From positions 1,488,001-1,552,000 of the forward strand of contig NZ_JABXWB010000001.1 in assembly GCF_013375555.1 (NCBI RefSeq): a stretch of DNA of 64,000 nt. The letters are read 5' to 3'. A program made the position numbers and the translations under genes. Shown here piece by piece: positions 10,978 to 18,516 of the stretch. The stretch's first letter is position 1. The number at the start of each line of letters is the position of its first letter. The DNA comes from Sphingobium sp. EM0848. Its GTDB lineage: Bacteria; Pseudomonadota; Alphaproteobacteria; Sphingomonadales; Sphingomonadaceae. The notes beneath the pieces were generated by a model, which saw only the letters and a list, made by a program, of their open reading frames with translations, searched no databases and was not told where the DNA came from.

Positions 10978-12153
10978 ATGATGCTCAATTTTCTCGACGC
11001 GCTTCGTGCTGCGGGCATTCCCGCCAGCATCAAGGAACATCTGCTGCTGCTGGAGGCGCTGGACCGCGACGTGATCGGACAGCGGCCGGAGGATTTCTAT
11101 TATCTCGCCCGCGCGACCTATGTGAAGGACGAAGGACTGATCGACCGCTTCGATCAGGTGTTCGCGCGGGTGTTCAAGGGTGTGCTGGGCACCGAAGGGG
11201 TTGAGGCGGAAATTCCCGAGGAATGGCTGCGGCTGGTCGCGGAGAAATTCCTCAGTCCAGAGGAGATGGAGAAGATCAAGTCGCTGGGCAGCTGGGACGA
11301 GATCATGGAGACGCTGAAGAAGCGGCTGGAGGAACAGAAGGGCCGCCATCAGGGCGGGAACAAATGGATCGGCACCGGCGGCACATCCCCCTTCGGCAAT
11401 GGCGGTTACAATCCCGAAGGCGTGCGCATCGGCGGCGAAAGCCGGCACAAGCGCGCGATCAAGGTGTGGGAAAAGCGGGAATTCGCCAATCTGGACAACA
11501 CGCGTGAACTGGGCACGCGCAATATCAAGGTGGCGCTGCGGCGGCTGCGACGCTTCGCGCGGGAGGGGGCGGCCGACGAGCTGGATCTGGACGCGACCAT
11601 CCGGGGGACCGCGCGGCAGGGATGGCTGGACATCCGCATGCGGCCGGAGCGGCACAATGCGGTGAAGCTGCTGCTGTTCCTGGATGTGGGCGGATCGATG
11701 GACCCGTTCATCAAGCTCTGCGAGGAGCTGTTCTCCGCCGCGACCGGCGAATTCAAGAATATGGAATTCTTCTACTTCCATAACTGCCTTTATGAAGGTG
11801 TGTGGAAGGACAATAGGCGGCGCTTTTCCGAACGGATTCCGACCTGGGACATCCTCCACAAATATGGGCATGACTATAAGGTAATCTTCGTCGGGGACGC
11901 GGCGATGAGCCCCTATGAAATCAGCCATCCGGGCGGATCGGTCGAACATATGAACGAGGAAGCGGGCGCGATCTGGCTGAACCGGGTTACGCACACCTAC
12001 CCCGCCGCAGTGTGGCTGAACCCGGCACAGGAGGCCCATTGGAGCTATAGCCAGTCCACCCGGATGATCCGCGAGATCATGAACGAACGCATGTACCCCC
12101 TCACTATCGAAGGGATCGATGAGGCGATGCGGGAACTGACGCGCAAGCGATAA
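10978..12153 (+). CDS. VWA (CoxE-like) domain protein, MoxR partner
   Basis: The 391 residues end in a von Willebrand factor A domain. It has a MIDAS-like start (LFLDVGGSMD, about residue 238) and a second metal-site strand (IFVGDAAMSPYE). The N-terminal half is helical and highly charged. Such proteins pair with MoxR ATPases to insert metals or assemble complexes. The first MIDAS residues are DVGGS rather than the usual DxSxS, a variant common in this subfamily. A GGAGAAGGG site lies upstream of two adjacent ATG codons. Confidence 0.88.
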   Translation: MMLNFLDALRAAGIPASIKEHLLLLEALDRDVIGQRPEDFYYLARATYVKDEGLIDRFDQVFARVFKGVLGTEGVEAEIPEEWLRLVAEKFLSPEEMEKIKSLGSWDEIMETLKKRLEEQKGRHQGGNKWIGTGGTSPFGNGGYNPEGVRIGGESRHKRAIKVWEKREFANLDNTRELGTRNIKVALRRLRRFAREGAADELDLDATIRGTARQGWLDIRMRPERHNAVKLLLFLDVGGSMDPFIKLCEELFSAATGEFKNMEFFYFHNCLYEGVWKDNRRRFSERIPTWDILHKYGHDYKVIFVGDAAMSPYEISHPGGSVEHMNEEAGAIWLNRVTHTYPAAVWLNPAQEAHWSYSQSTRMIREIMNERMYPLTIEGIDEAMRELTRKR

Positions 12154-12156
12154 GAA

Positions 12157-12184
12157 GTCAGCGTCGGAATTTGACGCTGATCAG
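12157..12184 (+). terminator. Possible hairpin terminator after the VWA gene
   Basis: TCAGCGTC and GACGCTGA form a perfect 8-bp inverted repeat around GGAATTT just after the VWA stop. There is no T-run, so if it terminates transcription it is not a canonical intrinsic terminator. Confidence 0.4.
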
Positions 12185-12234
12185 CGAGCCGATACCATAG
12201 TCCGCCGCTGCTGCAATCCAGCCCGCAATCGCGG

Positions 12235-12516
12235 TCAGGCTGCTGCTGTGGATAAGTTTGTGGATAACTGTGTGGATGAAGCTGTGGACAGGTCTGTGGA
12301 TGATTCCTCGGCCTGCGCGCTTGGCTGCACAAAGGCGGGCGATGCGCCTATCGCGAGGGCAATCGCGACCAGCGCGATGGCTCCCTTCAGGCTATTCTGC
12401 CCCTTTTTTGACGCCAAGCGGGGCGAGCCTTTTCCGGCCCATTCGATCGAAGATGACCGATATTTAATCCGCGCGCCGGTTGACCTCAGCCTATAGCGGG
12501 CGCATCTCCCATTCAT
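12235..12516 (-). CDS. Possible small exported protein with four-residue repeats (doubtful)
   Basis: A 93-codon frame contains a hydrophobic, signal-peptide-like segment (KGAIALVAIALAIGASPAF, then AQAEE). It is followed by STDL-STAS-STQL-STNL-STAA and the stop. The repeats are the in-frame reading of the 12-bp DNA array at 12247-12303. Against it: the only ATG (12516) lacks a ribosome site, the 30 residues before the hydrophobic part look non-coding, and the DNA repeats match DnaA boxes. A shorter start at a TTG is possible. Treat as unproven. Confidence 0.25.
   Translation of the reverse strand: MNGRCARYRLRSTGARIKYRSSSIEWAGKGSPRLASKKGQNSLKGAIALVAIALAIGASPAFVQPSAQAEESSTDLSTASSTQLSTNLSTAAA
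12247..12303 (+). repeat. Five 12-bp-phased DnaA-box-like repeats
   Basis: TGTGGATAA occurs at 12247 and 12259, TGTGGATGA at 12271, TGTGGACAG at 12283 and TGTGGATGA at 12295, exactly every 12 bp. Read on the minus strand, the first two are TTATCCACA, a perfect match to the strong DnaA box; the third and fifth differ at one position. The array could bind DnaA as part of an origin, a titration site or a regulatory site. It can also be read as repeats in a short minus-strand frame. Confidence 0.7.
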
Positions 12517-12556
12517 CGGCTTTCAGGCCGGTTTTTCGTGCATCCCAGAGGGAACC

Positions 12557-12610
12557 ATGTCCAACGACGACCATAGTCGAATGACCGTCCCGCCGGGACT
12601 TTCGCACTGA
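12557..12610 (+). CDS. Possible 17-codon leader peptide upstream of DUF1003
   Basis: ATG preceded by GAGGGAACC opens a 17-codon frame (MSNDDHSRMTVPPGLSH) ending in TGA, 64 bp before the DUF1003 start. Its 3' half lies in the left arm of a 14-bp stem (12583-12596 with 12645-12658), so its translation would compete with that structure. Coding status is inferred from ribosome site and position only. Confidence 0.35.
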   Translation: MSNDDHSRMTVPPGLSH

Positions 12611-12658
12611 TCGGGTAAGTCGATCCCGCTCACCTGCGACCGGCCCGGCGGGATGGTC
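12583..12658 (+). promoter_or_regulatory. Structured 5' leader of the DUF1003 gene
   Basis: GACCGTCCCGCCGG (12583-12596) pairs with CCGGCGGGATGGTC (12645-12658) with one G-U pair. It encloses a smaller CGGG/CCCG hairpin. The stem ends 17 bp before the DUF1003 ATG and just ahead of its ribosome site. It may be a cis-regulatory RNA; no known riboswitch class is recognised. Confidence 0.5.
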
Positions 12659-12674
12659 GGCCAAGAGGTGAGTT

Positions 12675-13103
12675 ATGAACGCAGCCATCCGCTTCCTGAC
12701 GGCGCCGCTCCGCCGCGTGCCCGTATCCCGCGACCTCAACGAAGTGTTCGACCAGGGGCTGACCTTCGGCGAGAAGCTGGCCGACCGGGTTGCCGCCATA
12801 GGCGGGTCCTGGAGCTTCATCATCGGGTTCGGCCTGTTCATGGTGGCCTGGGCGCTGCTCAACACCATGGTGCTGGCGACCCGTGCCTTCGATCCCTTTC
12901 CGTTTATCTTCCTCAATCTGATGCTGTCGATGCTGGCTGCGTTGCAGGCGCCGGTCATCATGATGAGCCAGAACCGGCAGGCGGCGAAGGACCGGCTGGA
13001 GGCGCGGATGGATTATGAGACCAATTTGCGCACGGAAACGGAGATCGCCAATCTGCATGAAAAGATGGACCGGCTGCTGGCGCGGCTGGAGGTCGATGCC
13101 TAA
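12675..13103 (+). CDS. DUF1003 membrane protein
   Basis: The 142 residues match the DUF1003 pattern throughout. There is FGEKLADRVAAIGGSWSFII, two membrane helices (about 45-66 and 78-98), the signature FDPFPFIFLNLMLS and APVIMMSQNRQAAKDR, and a cytoplasmic coiled coil with IANLHEKMDRL. Function is unproven; relatives often sit beside Mg2+ transporter genes, which hints at ion homeostasis. The ATG follows an AGAGGTGAG ribosome site. The stop overlaps that of the convergent anmK gene by 3 bp. Confidence 0.93.
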   Translation: MNAAIRFLTAPLRRVPVSRDLNEVFDQGLTFGEKLADRVAAIGGSWSFIIGFGLFMVAWALLNTMVLATRAFDPFPFIFLNLMLSMLAALQAPVIMMSQNRQAAKDRLEARMDYETNLRTETEIANLHEKMDRLLARLEVDA

Positions 13104-14188
13104 ACAGGGTCGAACAGAACCCCGCCGCCCATGGGCTGCGGCGCGCCGGTGGTGCCGGGGAAGCTGATCGGCAGATTTTTCAGATGGCGGACCGCCATAT
13201 AGGCGAAGCCCTGTGCCTCCAGTGCGTCGCCGTCCCAGCCCAGTTCATCCACGGCCCGGACCTCCGCGCCGCAATAGCGCGCCAGCATCCGCATCAGCGT
13301 GGCGTTGTGGCGGCCGCCGCCGGCCACGTAGATGTGCTCAGGGCGCTCAGGAAGATGATCCAGCGCCTTGGCGACCGCTGCGGCGGAGAAGGCCGTCAGC
13401 GTCGCGGCGCCATCCTCCAGAGAGAGGCCTCGGGTGGATTCGATGGTGAACGCTTCGCGGTCTATGCTCTTGGGCGGGGCCACTGCAAACCAGGGGTCGG
13501 CAAGCATTTGTGTCAGGCGGGCTTCATCCACCTGCCCGGTGGCAGCAATGGCGCCATTTTCATCGAAATTGCGATCACTGTGGGTCTGCATCCAATTGTC
13601 GATAAGGCCGCTCGCCATGCCAGTGTCGAAGGCGACGATCTGTCCATCGGATGCAATGGCGGTGATGTTGGCCACGCCGCCAAGGTTCAGAATGGCGACG
13701 GGCTTGGGCAAGTCATGCGCGAGGGCGCGATGATAGACCGGGAGCAGCGGCGCGCCCTGCCCCCCCGCCGCGACATCGGCGCTGCGCAGGTCGCCGACGA
13801 CCGGGATGCCGAAGGCGCCTGCAAGCGCGGCGCCGTCACCGATCTGCCAGGTCCAGCGCCTTTCCGGACGGTGCGCAACGGTGTGGCCGTGGAAACCGAT
13901 CACCGCAACGTCCTGCGCCGTAGTGCCGCTGCGGGCGAGGAGGTCGGTGACGGCCTCCACATGAAGTTCGGTCAACTCTTCCTCGACCGCGTGGATCAGG
14001 GGTTCGAAACCGGGCTTTTCCATCGCCATGGCCCGTTGGCAGGCTTCGACAAGGCGCAGGCGGAAACCGTCATGATAGTGCATGGCGTGGAAGGCGATGC
14101 CCTTGCTGGCGCCTTCTCCATCGGTTTCGATCAACGCGGCGTCTATGCCATCGCGCGAAGTGCCCGACATCAGGCCTATTGCCAGCAT
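13100..14188 (-). CDS. anmK: Anhydro-N-acetylmuramic acid kinase
   Basis: AnmK phosphorylates and opens 1,6-anhydro-MurNAc during cell-wall recycling, giving MurNAc-6-phosphate. The 362 residues show the family start MSGTSRDGIDAAL, GFHGHTVAHRP, the ATPase-fold motif LNLGGVANIT, FDTGMASGLIDNWM and the C-terminal VAGGGRHNATLMRML. Length is normal for the family. It is divergent from tyrS with a gap of about 50 bp and convergent with the DUF1003 gene. Confidence 0.96.
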   Translation of the reverse strand: MLAIGLMSGTSRDGIDAALIETDGEGASKGIAFHAMHYHDGFRLRLVEACQRAMAMEKPGFEPLIHAVEEELTELHVEAVTDLLARSGTTAQDVAVIGFHGHTVAHRPERRWTWQIGDGAALAGAFGIPVVGDLRSADVAAGGQGAPLLPVYHRALAHDLPKPVAILNLGGVANITAIASDGQIVAFDTGMASGLIDNWMQTHSDRNFDENGAIAATGQVDEARLTQMLADPWFAVAPPKSIDREAFTIESTRGLSLEDGAATLTAFSAAAVAKALDHLPERPEHIYVAGGGRHNATLMRMLARYCGAEVRAVDELGWDGDALEAQGFAYMAVRHLKNLPISFPGTTGAPQPMGGGVLFDPV

Positions 14189-14241
14189 GAAATTGTCCCA
14201 CCTCTTTTACAGTCGCTCCCTCAATGCTACAGGCGCGCGCC

Positions 14242-15459
14242 ATGAGCAACTACCAGTCCGATCTGCTCCGCCTGCTCGAAGCGCGCGGTTACATCCACCA
14301 GCTGACCGACGCGGAGGGGTTGGATGCCCTGGCCGCCAAGCAGATCGTGCCGGGCTATATCGGCTTCGATCCGACGGCGCCGTCGCTGCATGTCGGGCAT
14401 CTGGTATCGATCATGATGCTGCGTCAGTTGCAGAAGGCCGGGCACAAGCCGATCGTGCTGATGGGCGGTGGGACCGGCAAGATCGGCGACCCCAGCTTCA
14501 AGGACGAAGCGCGCAAGTTGCTGACCACGGACCTGATCGCGGAGAATGTATCCAGCATCAAGCGCGTGTTCGAGCGGTTCCTGACCTTTGGTGACGGGCC
14601 GACCGATGCGATCATGCTCGACAATGCCGAATGGTTGGACAAGCTGGAATATATCCCGTTCCTGCGGGATATCGGGCAGCATTTCTCGGTCAACCGGATG
14701 TTGAGCTTTGATTCGGTGAAGCTGCGGCTGGATCGCGAGCAGTCGCTGAGCTTCCTCGAGTTCAACTACATGATCCTCCAGGCCTATGACTTTCTGGAGC
14801 TGTCGCGGCGGTCGGCCTGCCGGTTGCAGATGGGCGGGTCGGACCAGTGGGGGAACATCGTCAACGGCGTCGAACTGGCCCGCCGTGTGGATGGCACGCA
14901 GGTGTTCGGCCTCACCACGCCGCTGCTGACCAACGCCGACGGCACCAAGATGGGCAAGACCGTGGGCGGCGCGGTATGGCTGAACGAGGACCAGCTTTCG
15001 AGCTACGATTATTGGCAGTTCTGGCGGAACACCGCCGACGCCGACGTGGCGAACCGGCTGCGGCTGTTCACCGACCTGCCGATGGATGAGGTGGAGCGGC
15101 TCGCGTCGCTTCAGGGCGCGGAGATCAACGAGGCGAAGAAAATCCTCGCCAATGAAGCTACCGCGCTATGCCGTGGAATCGCGGCGGCGGAGGCCGCGGC
15201 GGAGACGGCGCGCCGCACCTTCGAGGAAGGTGCTGCGGATGCGAACCTGCCGACGGTCAGCCTGGGGGCCGAAGGGCTGAATATCGTTCAGGGGACAACC
15301 GCGCTGGGTTTTGCCGCGTCCAACAAGGAAGTGCGGCGGAAGCTTTCGGAAGGCGCCATCCGCGTTAACGGGGAAGTCGTGAGCGATCCGGCCCTGGTGT
15401 TGAAGGCGGGGGACAAGGTCAGCTTCGGCGCGAAGAAGCATGGGCTGGTAACCGCTTGA
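14242..15459 (+). CDS. tyrS: Tyrosyl-tRNA synthetase
   Basis: TyrRS charges tRNA-Tyr. The class I signature is SLHVGHL (HIGH-type, about residue 43). The KMSKS-like loop is KMGKT (about residue 235), and [12 protein letters not shown] marks the tyrosine pocket. A C-terminal S4 RNA-binding domain covers about the last 65 residues. The start is the ATG before [11 protein letters not shown]; an ATG six codons upstream is in frame but lacks support. 405 aa, normal for bacterial TyrRS. Confidence 0.96.
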   Translation: MSNYQSDLLRLLEARGYIHQLTDAEGLDALAAKQIVPGYIGFDPTAPSLHVGHLVSIMMLRQLQKAGHKPIVLMGGGTGKIGDPSFKDEARKLLTTDLIAENVSSIKRVFERFLTFGDGPTDAIMLDNAEWLDKLEYIPFLRDIGQHFSVNRMLSFDSVKLRLDREQSLSFLEFNYMILQAYDFLELSRRSACRLQMGGSDQWGNIVNGVELARRVDGTQVFGLTTPLLTNADGTKMGKTVGGAVWLNEDQLSSYDYWQFWRNTADADVANRLRLFTDLPMDEVERLASLQGAEINEAKKILANEATALCRGIAAAEAAAETARRTFEEGAADANLPTVSLGAEGLNIVQGTTALGFAASNKEVRRKLSEGAIRVNGEVVSDPALVLKAGDKVSFGAKKHGLVTA

Positions 15460-15535
15460 ATTTAAATGAGCGTCAAGGGCGCGTTAACCAGATCGTGTAA
15501 GGAAGAATCTATCTTTCTTACCTTAATCTGATCCC

Positions 15536-15889
15536 ATGCCTTCGGTGTTCGCAAGCCTTACGCATCTTAACCAGTCGCGGGACCCTTCGGTCGACCAGCG
15601 ACGGATTCAGCGCGACCTGGTCGATATGGTCAGCCATATCACCGCGAACGGGCGCACCTATGGGGCGCGGATCATCAATATTTCAGCGCTGGGCCTGATG
15701 TGCCGGTCCGACGCGCAATTCGACATCGGCCAGCGGATGACGGTGTGGCTGCCGGTCGCGAAGGACCTCGCCGGAGAAGTCCGCTGGGCTGAGGATGGCC
15801 GGGTGGGCGTCGAATTTCTGGCGCGGATCGATCAACCCATGTACGACGCGATGCTCTCGCTCATTCCGCCGCGACAGACGGCCTGGTAA
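15536..15889 (+). CDS. PilZ-domain protein
   Basis: A 117-residue single-domain PilZ-type protein. The core reads RRIQRDLVDMVSHI ... INISALGLMCRSDAQFDIGQ ... AGEVRWAEDGRVGVEF, matching the PilZ pattern of an Arg-rich loop and a D/NxSxxG-like motif. The c-di-GMP loop is weak (QRRIQRD rather than RxxxR), so binding is uncertain. A TTAACC half-site of the CtrA type lies upstream at about 15484. Confidence 0.8.
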   Translation: MPSVFASLTHLNQSRDPSVDQRRIQRDLVDMVSHITANGRTYGARIINISALGLMCRSDAQFDIGQRMTVWLPVAKDLAGEVRWAEDGRVGVEFLARIDQPMYDAMLSLIPPRQTAW

Positions 15890-15986
15890 AGCCCTCCCCC
15901 GCTTCCAAGGAGTGACGGGATCGGCATGATGTGGTGCAGGCCATGTCCGATTGCATTGATTTTGCAAAGACCGGAACAGATAATGC

Positions 15987-18050
15987 CTATCCGCTGCGGA
16001 GCAGGCCCACGGCAGCGTCGCGTTCAAAAAGATACAGGCAGGTTCTGGCCGCCTCTCCTCTCGCTTCGCTGAGACCGCCGTCGCGGTCGATCAGGAGATG
16101 GGCGTCGTCTCGGGCGGAATCGAGCAGCGCGGAAAGATGTTCGGGCGTGGCGAGCCTGAGTTGCTGCTCACCAGACTGACGGGTGCCCAGAATTTCGCCC
16201 GCCCCTCTCAAGCGCAGGTCTTCTTCGGCGATCCGGAAGCCGTCATTGGTTTCCCGCATGAGCGCGAGGCGGGCACGGCTGGTTTCGCTGAGCGCGCCGC
16301 CGCGCAGGAGGATGCAGACGCTGTGGTTCTGGCCTCGGCCTACCCGGCCCCGAAGCTGGTGAAGCTGGGCAAGGCCGAACCGCTCGGCACCTTCAACGAT
16401 GATGAGGTTGCTGTTGGGAACATCGACGCCGACCTCGATGACGGTCGTGGCGACAAGGACCTTGGTGCGGGCCGCAGCGAAGGCCTCCATCGCGGCGTCC
16501 TTTTCCGGGCCTTTCATGCGGCCGTGGACGAGCCCGACAAGATCCCCGAAGCGCATTTTCAGCATTTCTGCGCGGGCTTCGGCGGCAGCCTGATCGCTGG
16601 TTTCGCTTTCCTCGACCAAAGGGCAGACCCAATAGGCCTGGCCGCCGCCTTCGATATGGCGGGCAAGCGCTTCGACCACTTCGTCGAGGCGGTTGGACGA
16701 CATCACGACCGTCTGGATCGGCTGGCGGCCGGGGGGCATCTCGTCGAGGCGGGAGACGTCCATTTCGCCATAATAGGTCAGCGTCAGCGTGCGCGGGATC
16801 GGGGTGGCGGTCATCACCAGCAGATGCGGCGTGCGCTCGGCCTTGGCCGCGAGCATCATGCGCTGGGCGACGCCGAAGCGATGCTGTTCGTCGATCACCG
16901 CGAGGGCGAGATTCTTGTAGCGGACGGCTTCCTGAAAAATGGCGTGTGTGCCGACGAGGATGTCGATGCTGCCATCCGCCAGACCCATCAGGGTGGACTC
17001 GCGGGTCTTGCCTTTCTCGCGGCCGGTGAGGATGGCGATGGTGACTGGCAGACCGGACGCCATCTTGCGCAGGGTTTCATAATGCTGGCGGGCGAGGATT
17101 TCGGTGGGGGCGAGAAGCGCGCCCTGCGCGCCCGCTTCCACCGTGTTGAGGAGCGCCATCAGGGCGACCAGCGTCTTGCCCGAGCCGACATCGCCTTGCA
17201 GCAGGCGGAGCATGGGGACGGGCTGGGCCATGTCGCCTTCGATTTCCGTGAAGGCGCGCCGTTGGGCGCCTGTCGGGGCGAAGGGGAGTTGCAGCATGGC
17301 GCGCAGGTGGCCGTCTCCGGCGATGGGGACGCCCTTGCGCTTGCGGGAGGACTGGCGGACCAGCATCAGCGCGAGTTGGCCGGCGAAAATCTCGTCATAG
17401 GCGAGCCGTTCGCGGGCCTTGGCGTCGCTGGGGTCAGCGTGGATGCGGGTCAGGGCTTCGTGCCATGTGGGCCACCCCTTTTGCGCGAGCAGGCTGGGTT
17501 CGATCCATTCGGGGAGATCGGGGGCGCGGCTCAACGATTGGGCGACCAGATCGCGCAGGCGGTTGTTGGTCAATCCCTCCGACAAGCCGTAGACCGGCTC
17601 TCGCGCGGGGATGGTGGCGGCTTCCTCCGGTGGGAGGACATAGTCGGGGTGAACGATCTGGAGATTGTCGCCATAGGCCTCCAGCTTGCCGGAGATGAAT
17701 TTGGGCTCGTTCAGGGGCAAGAGCTTGCGTGGCCAGGCGCTGTTACGGCCGAAATAGACCAGCGCGACCATGTTGCCATATTTGTCCTGCGCAATGACGC
17801 GAAAGGGCGCGCGGGCGCTGCCGGAGGCTCGATAGTCGGTGGGGGTCAGTTCGATGCCGATGACGCGGCCTGAGTCGGACAGGATCAATTCGTCCACCAT
17901 CCGGCGGTCGATGAAGCTGACCGGCAGGTGGAAGGCGACGTCCACGGCACGGGCCAGCCCCAGCCGCTCCAGCGGTTTGGCAAGCGCGGGGCCTACGCCC
18001 TTGAGCGCTTCGATTTCGGTGAAGAGTGGATTGAGAATATCTGGGCGCAT
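15987..18050 (-). CDS. recG: ATP-dependent DNA helicase RecG
   Basis: RecG remodels stalled forks and branched DNA. The 687 residues hold the N-terminal wedge/OB domain, Walker A (LLQGDVGSGKT about residue 287), the DEQH box (VIDEQHRFG), motif III (TATPIPRTL) and the C-terminal RGRVGRG motif VI with the TRG region (GAGEILGTRQSGEQQL). It starts at the ATG before RPDILNPLF. It is divergent from sdhE and mfd, a frequent grouping of repair genes in alphaproteobacteria. Confidence 0.97.
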   Translation of the reverse strand: MRPDILNPLFTEIEALKGVGPALAKPLERLGLARAVDVAFHLPVSFIDRRMVDELILSDSGRVIGIELTPTDYRASGSARAPFRVIAQDKYGNMVALVYFGRNSAWPRKLLPLNEPKFISGKLEAYGDNLQIVHPDYVLPPEEAATIPAREPVYGLSEGLTNNRLRDLVAQSLSRAPDLPEWIEPSLLAQKGWPTWHEALTRIHADPSDAKARERLAYDEIFAGQLALMLVRQSSRKRKGVPIAGDGHLRAMLQLPFAPTGAQRRAFTEIEGDMAQPVPMLRLLQGDVGSGKTLVALMALLNTVEAGAQGALLAPTEILARQHYETLRKMASGLPVTIAILTGREKGKTRESTLMGLADGSIDILVGTHAIFQEAVRYKNLALAVIDEQHRFGVAQRMMLAAKAERTPHLLVMTATPIPRTLTLTYYGEMDVSRLDEMPPGRQPIQTVVMSSNRLDEVVEALARHIEGGGQAYWVCPLVEESETSDQAAAEARAEMLKMRFGDLVGLVHGRMKGPEKDAAMEAFAAARTKVLVATTVIEVGVDVPNSNLIIVEGAERFGLAQLHQLRGRVGRGQNHSVCILLRGGALSETSRARLALMRETNDGFRIAEEDLRLRGAGEILGTRQSGEQQLRLATPEHLSALLDSARDDAHLLIDRDGGLSEARGEAARTCLYLFERDAAVGLLRSG

Positions 18051-18137
18051 GGTTATGGCCCGATGCTCTAGCCCAGCCGGGACGGTGGTTCAAACATCCG
18101 ATCGGTGTTTTTGGCATGTCCGGTTAAGGAACAAATT

Positions 18138-18407
18138 GTGAACGAAGATCCCCGTATCCGCCGCCTGCAATTCCGGGCCTGGCATCGCGGCATCAAGGAA
18201 GCCGATCTGGCCGTGGGTGGGTTCTTCGATCGCTATCATGCCGAGTGGGGCGAGGAAGAGATCGTCTGGTTCGAGCGGTTCATGGATGAGCAGGATGCCG
18301 ACATCATGGCCTGGGCCATGGGGGTGCTGCCGGTGCCGGAAGAGTGGCAGGGGCCAATGTGGGACAAGTTCGCCAAGCTGGATTTTGTGGAGATTGGGAA
18401 GAAATAA
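18138..18407 (+). CDS. sdhE: Succinate dehydrogenase assembly factor SdhE (DUF339)
   Basis: SdhE promotes covalent flavinylation of the SdhA subunit. The 89 residues contain the RGIKEADLAVGGF motif (the RGxxE Arg-Gly-Glu signature) followed by LxxF/ERFMDEQDADIMAW, as in the family. The GTG start has AAGGA 7 bases upstream; an ATG 33 bases earlier is in frame but lacks family similarity. It precedes mfd in the same direction. Confidence 0.93.
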   Translation: MNEDPRIRRLQFRAWHRGIKEADLAVGGFFDRYHAEWGEEEIVWFERFMDEQDADIMAWAMGVLPVPEEWQGPMWDKFAKLDFVEIGKK

Positions 18408-18415
18408 GTCCCAGT

Positions 18416-18506
18416 CCGTCATCCCCGCGAAGGCGGGGATTCATCTCCTGACGGAGCATCCAGACCTGAGGTTGGGAGATGGGTTCCCGCCTTCGCGGGA
18501 ACGACG
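18416..18506 (+). repeat. Inverted pair of REP-like palindromic repeats
   Basis: CGTCATCCCCGCGAAGGCGGGGAT (positions 18417-18440) and, inverted, GTTCCCGCCTTCGCGGGAACGACG (18483-18506) flank a 42-bp spacer. This is the common proteobacterial REP motif whose translation reads VIPAKAGIH. The pair sits between sdhE and mfd and could attenuate or stabilise the transcript. Confidence 0.85.
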
Positions 18507-18516
18507 AAATGAGAAT

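Noticed and set aside
12247..12303. CRISPR array
   Set aside because: Units are 12 bp with no spacers and no cas genes nearby; better explained as tandem DnaA-like boxes.
12247..12303. Chromosomal origin of replication as a firm call
   Set aside because: No AT-rich unwinding region, GC-skew evidence or usual oriC neighbours could be established from this window; kept only as one possibility.
16098..17873. A 591-codon plus-strand frame opposite recG
   Set aside because: Antisense shadow of recG, with repetitive Gly/Asp/Arg composition caused by codon mirror bias.
18217..18516. N-terminal extension of Mfd by 100 codons
   Set aside because: The extra sequence overlaps sdhE in another frame and translates the REP repeat; the family start is the ATG at 18517.
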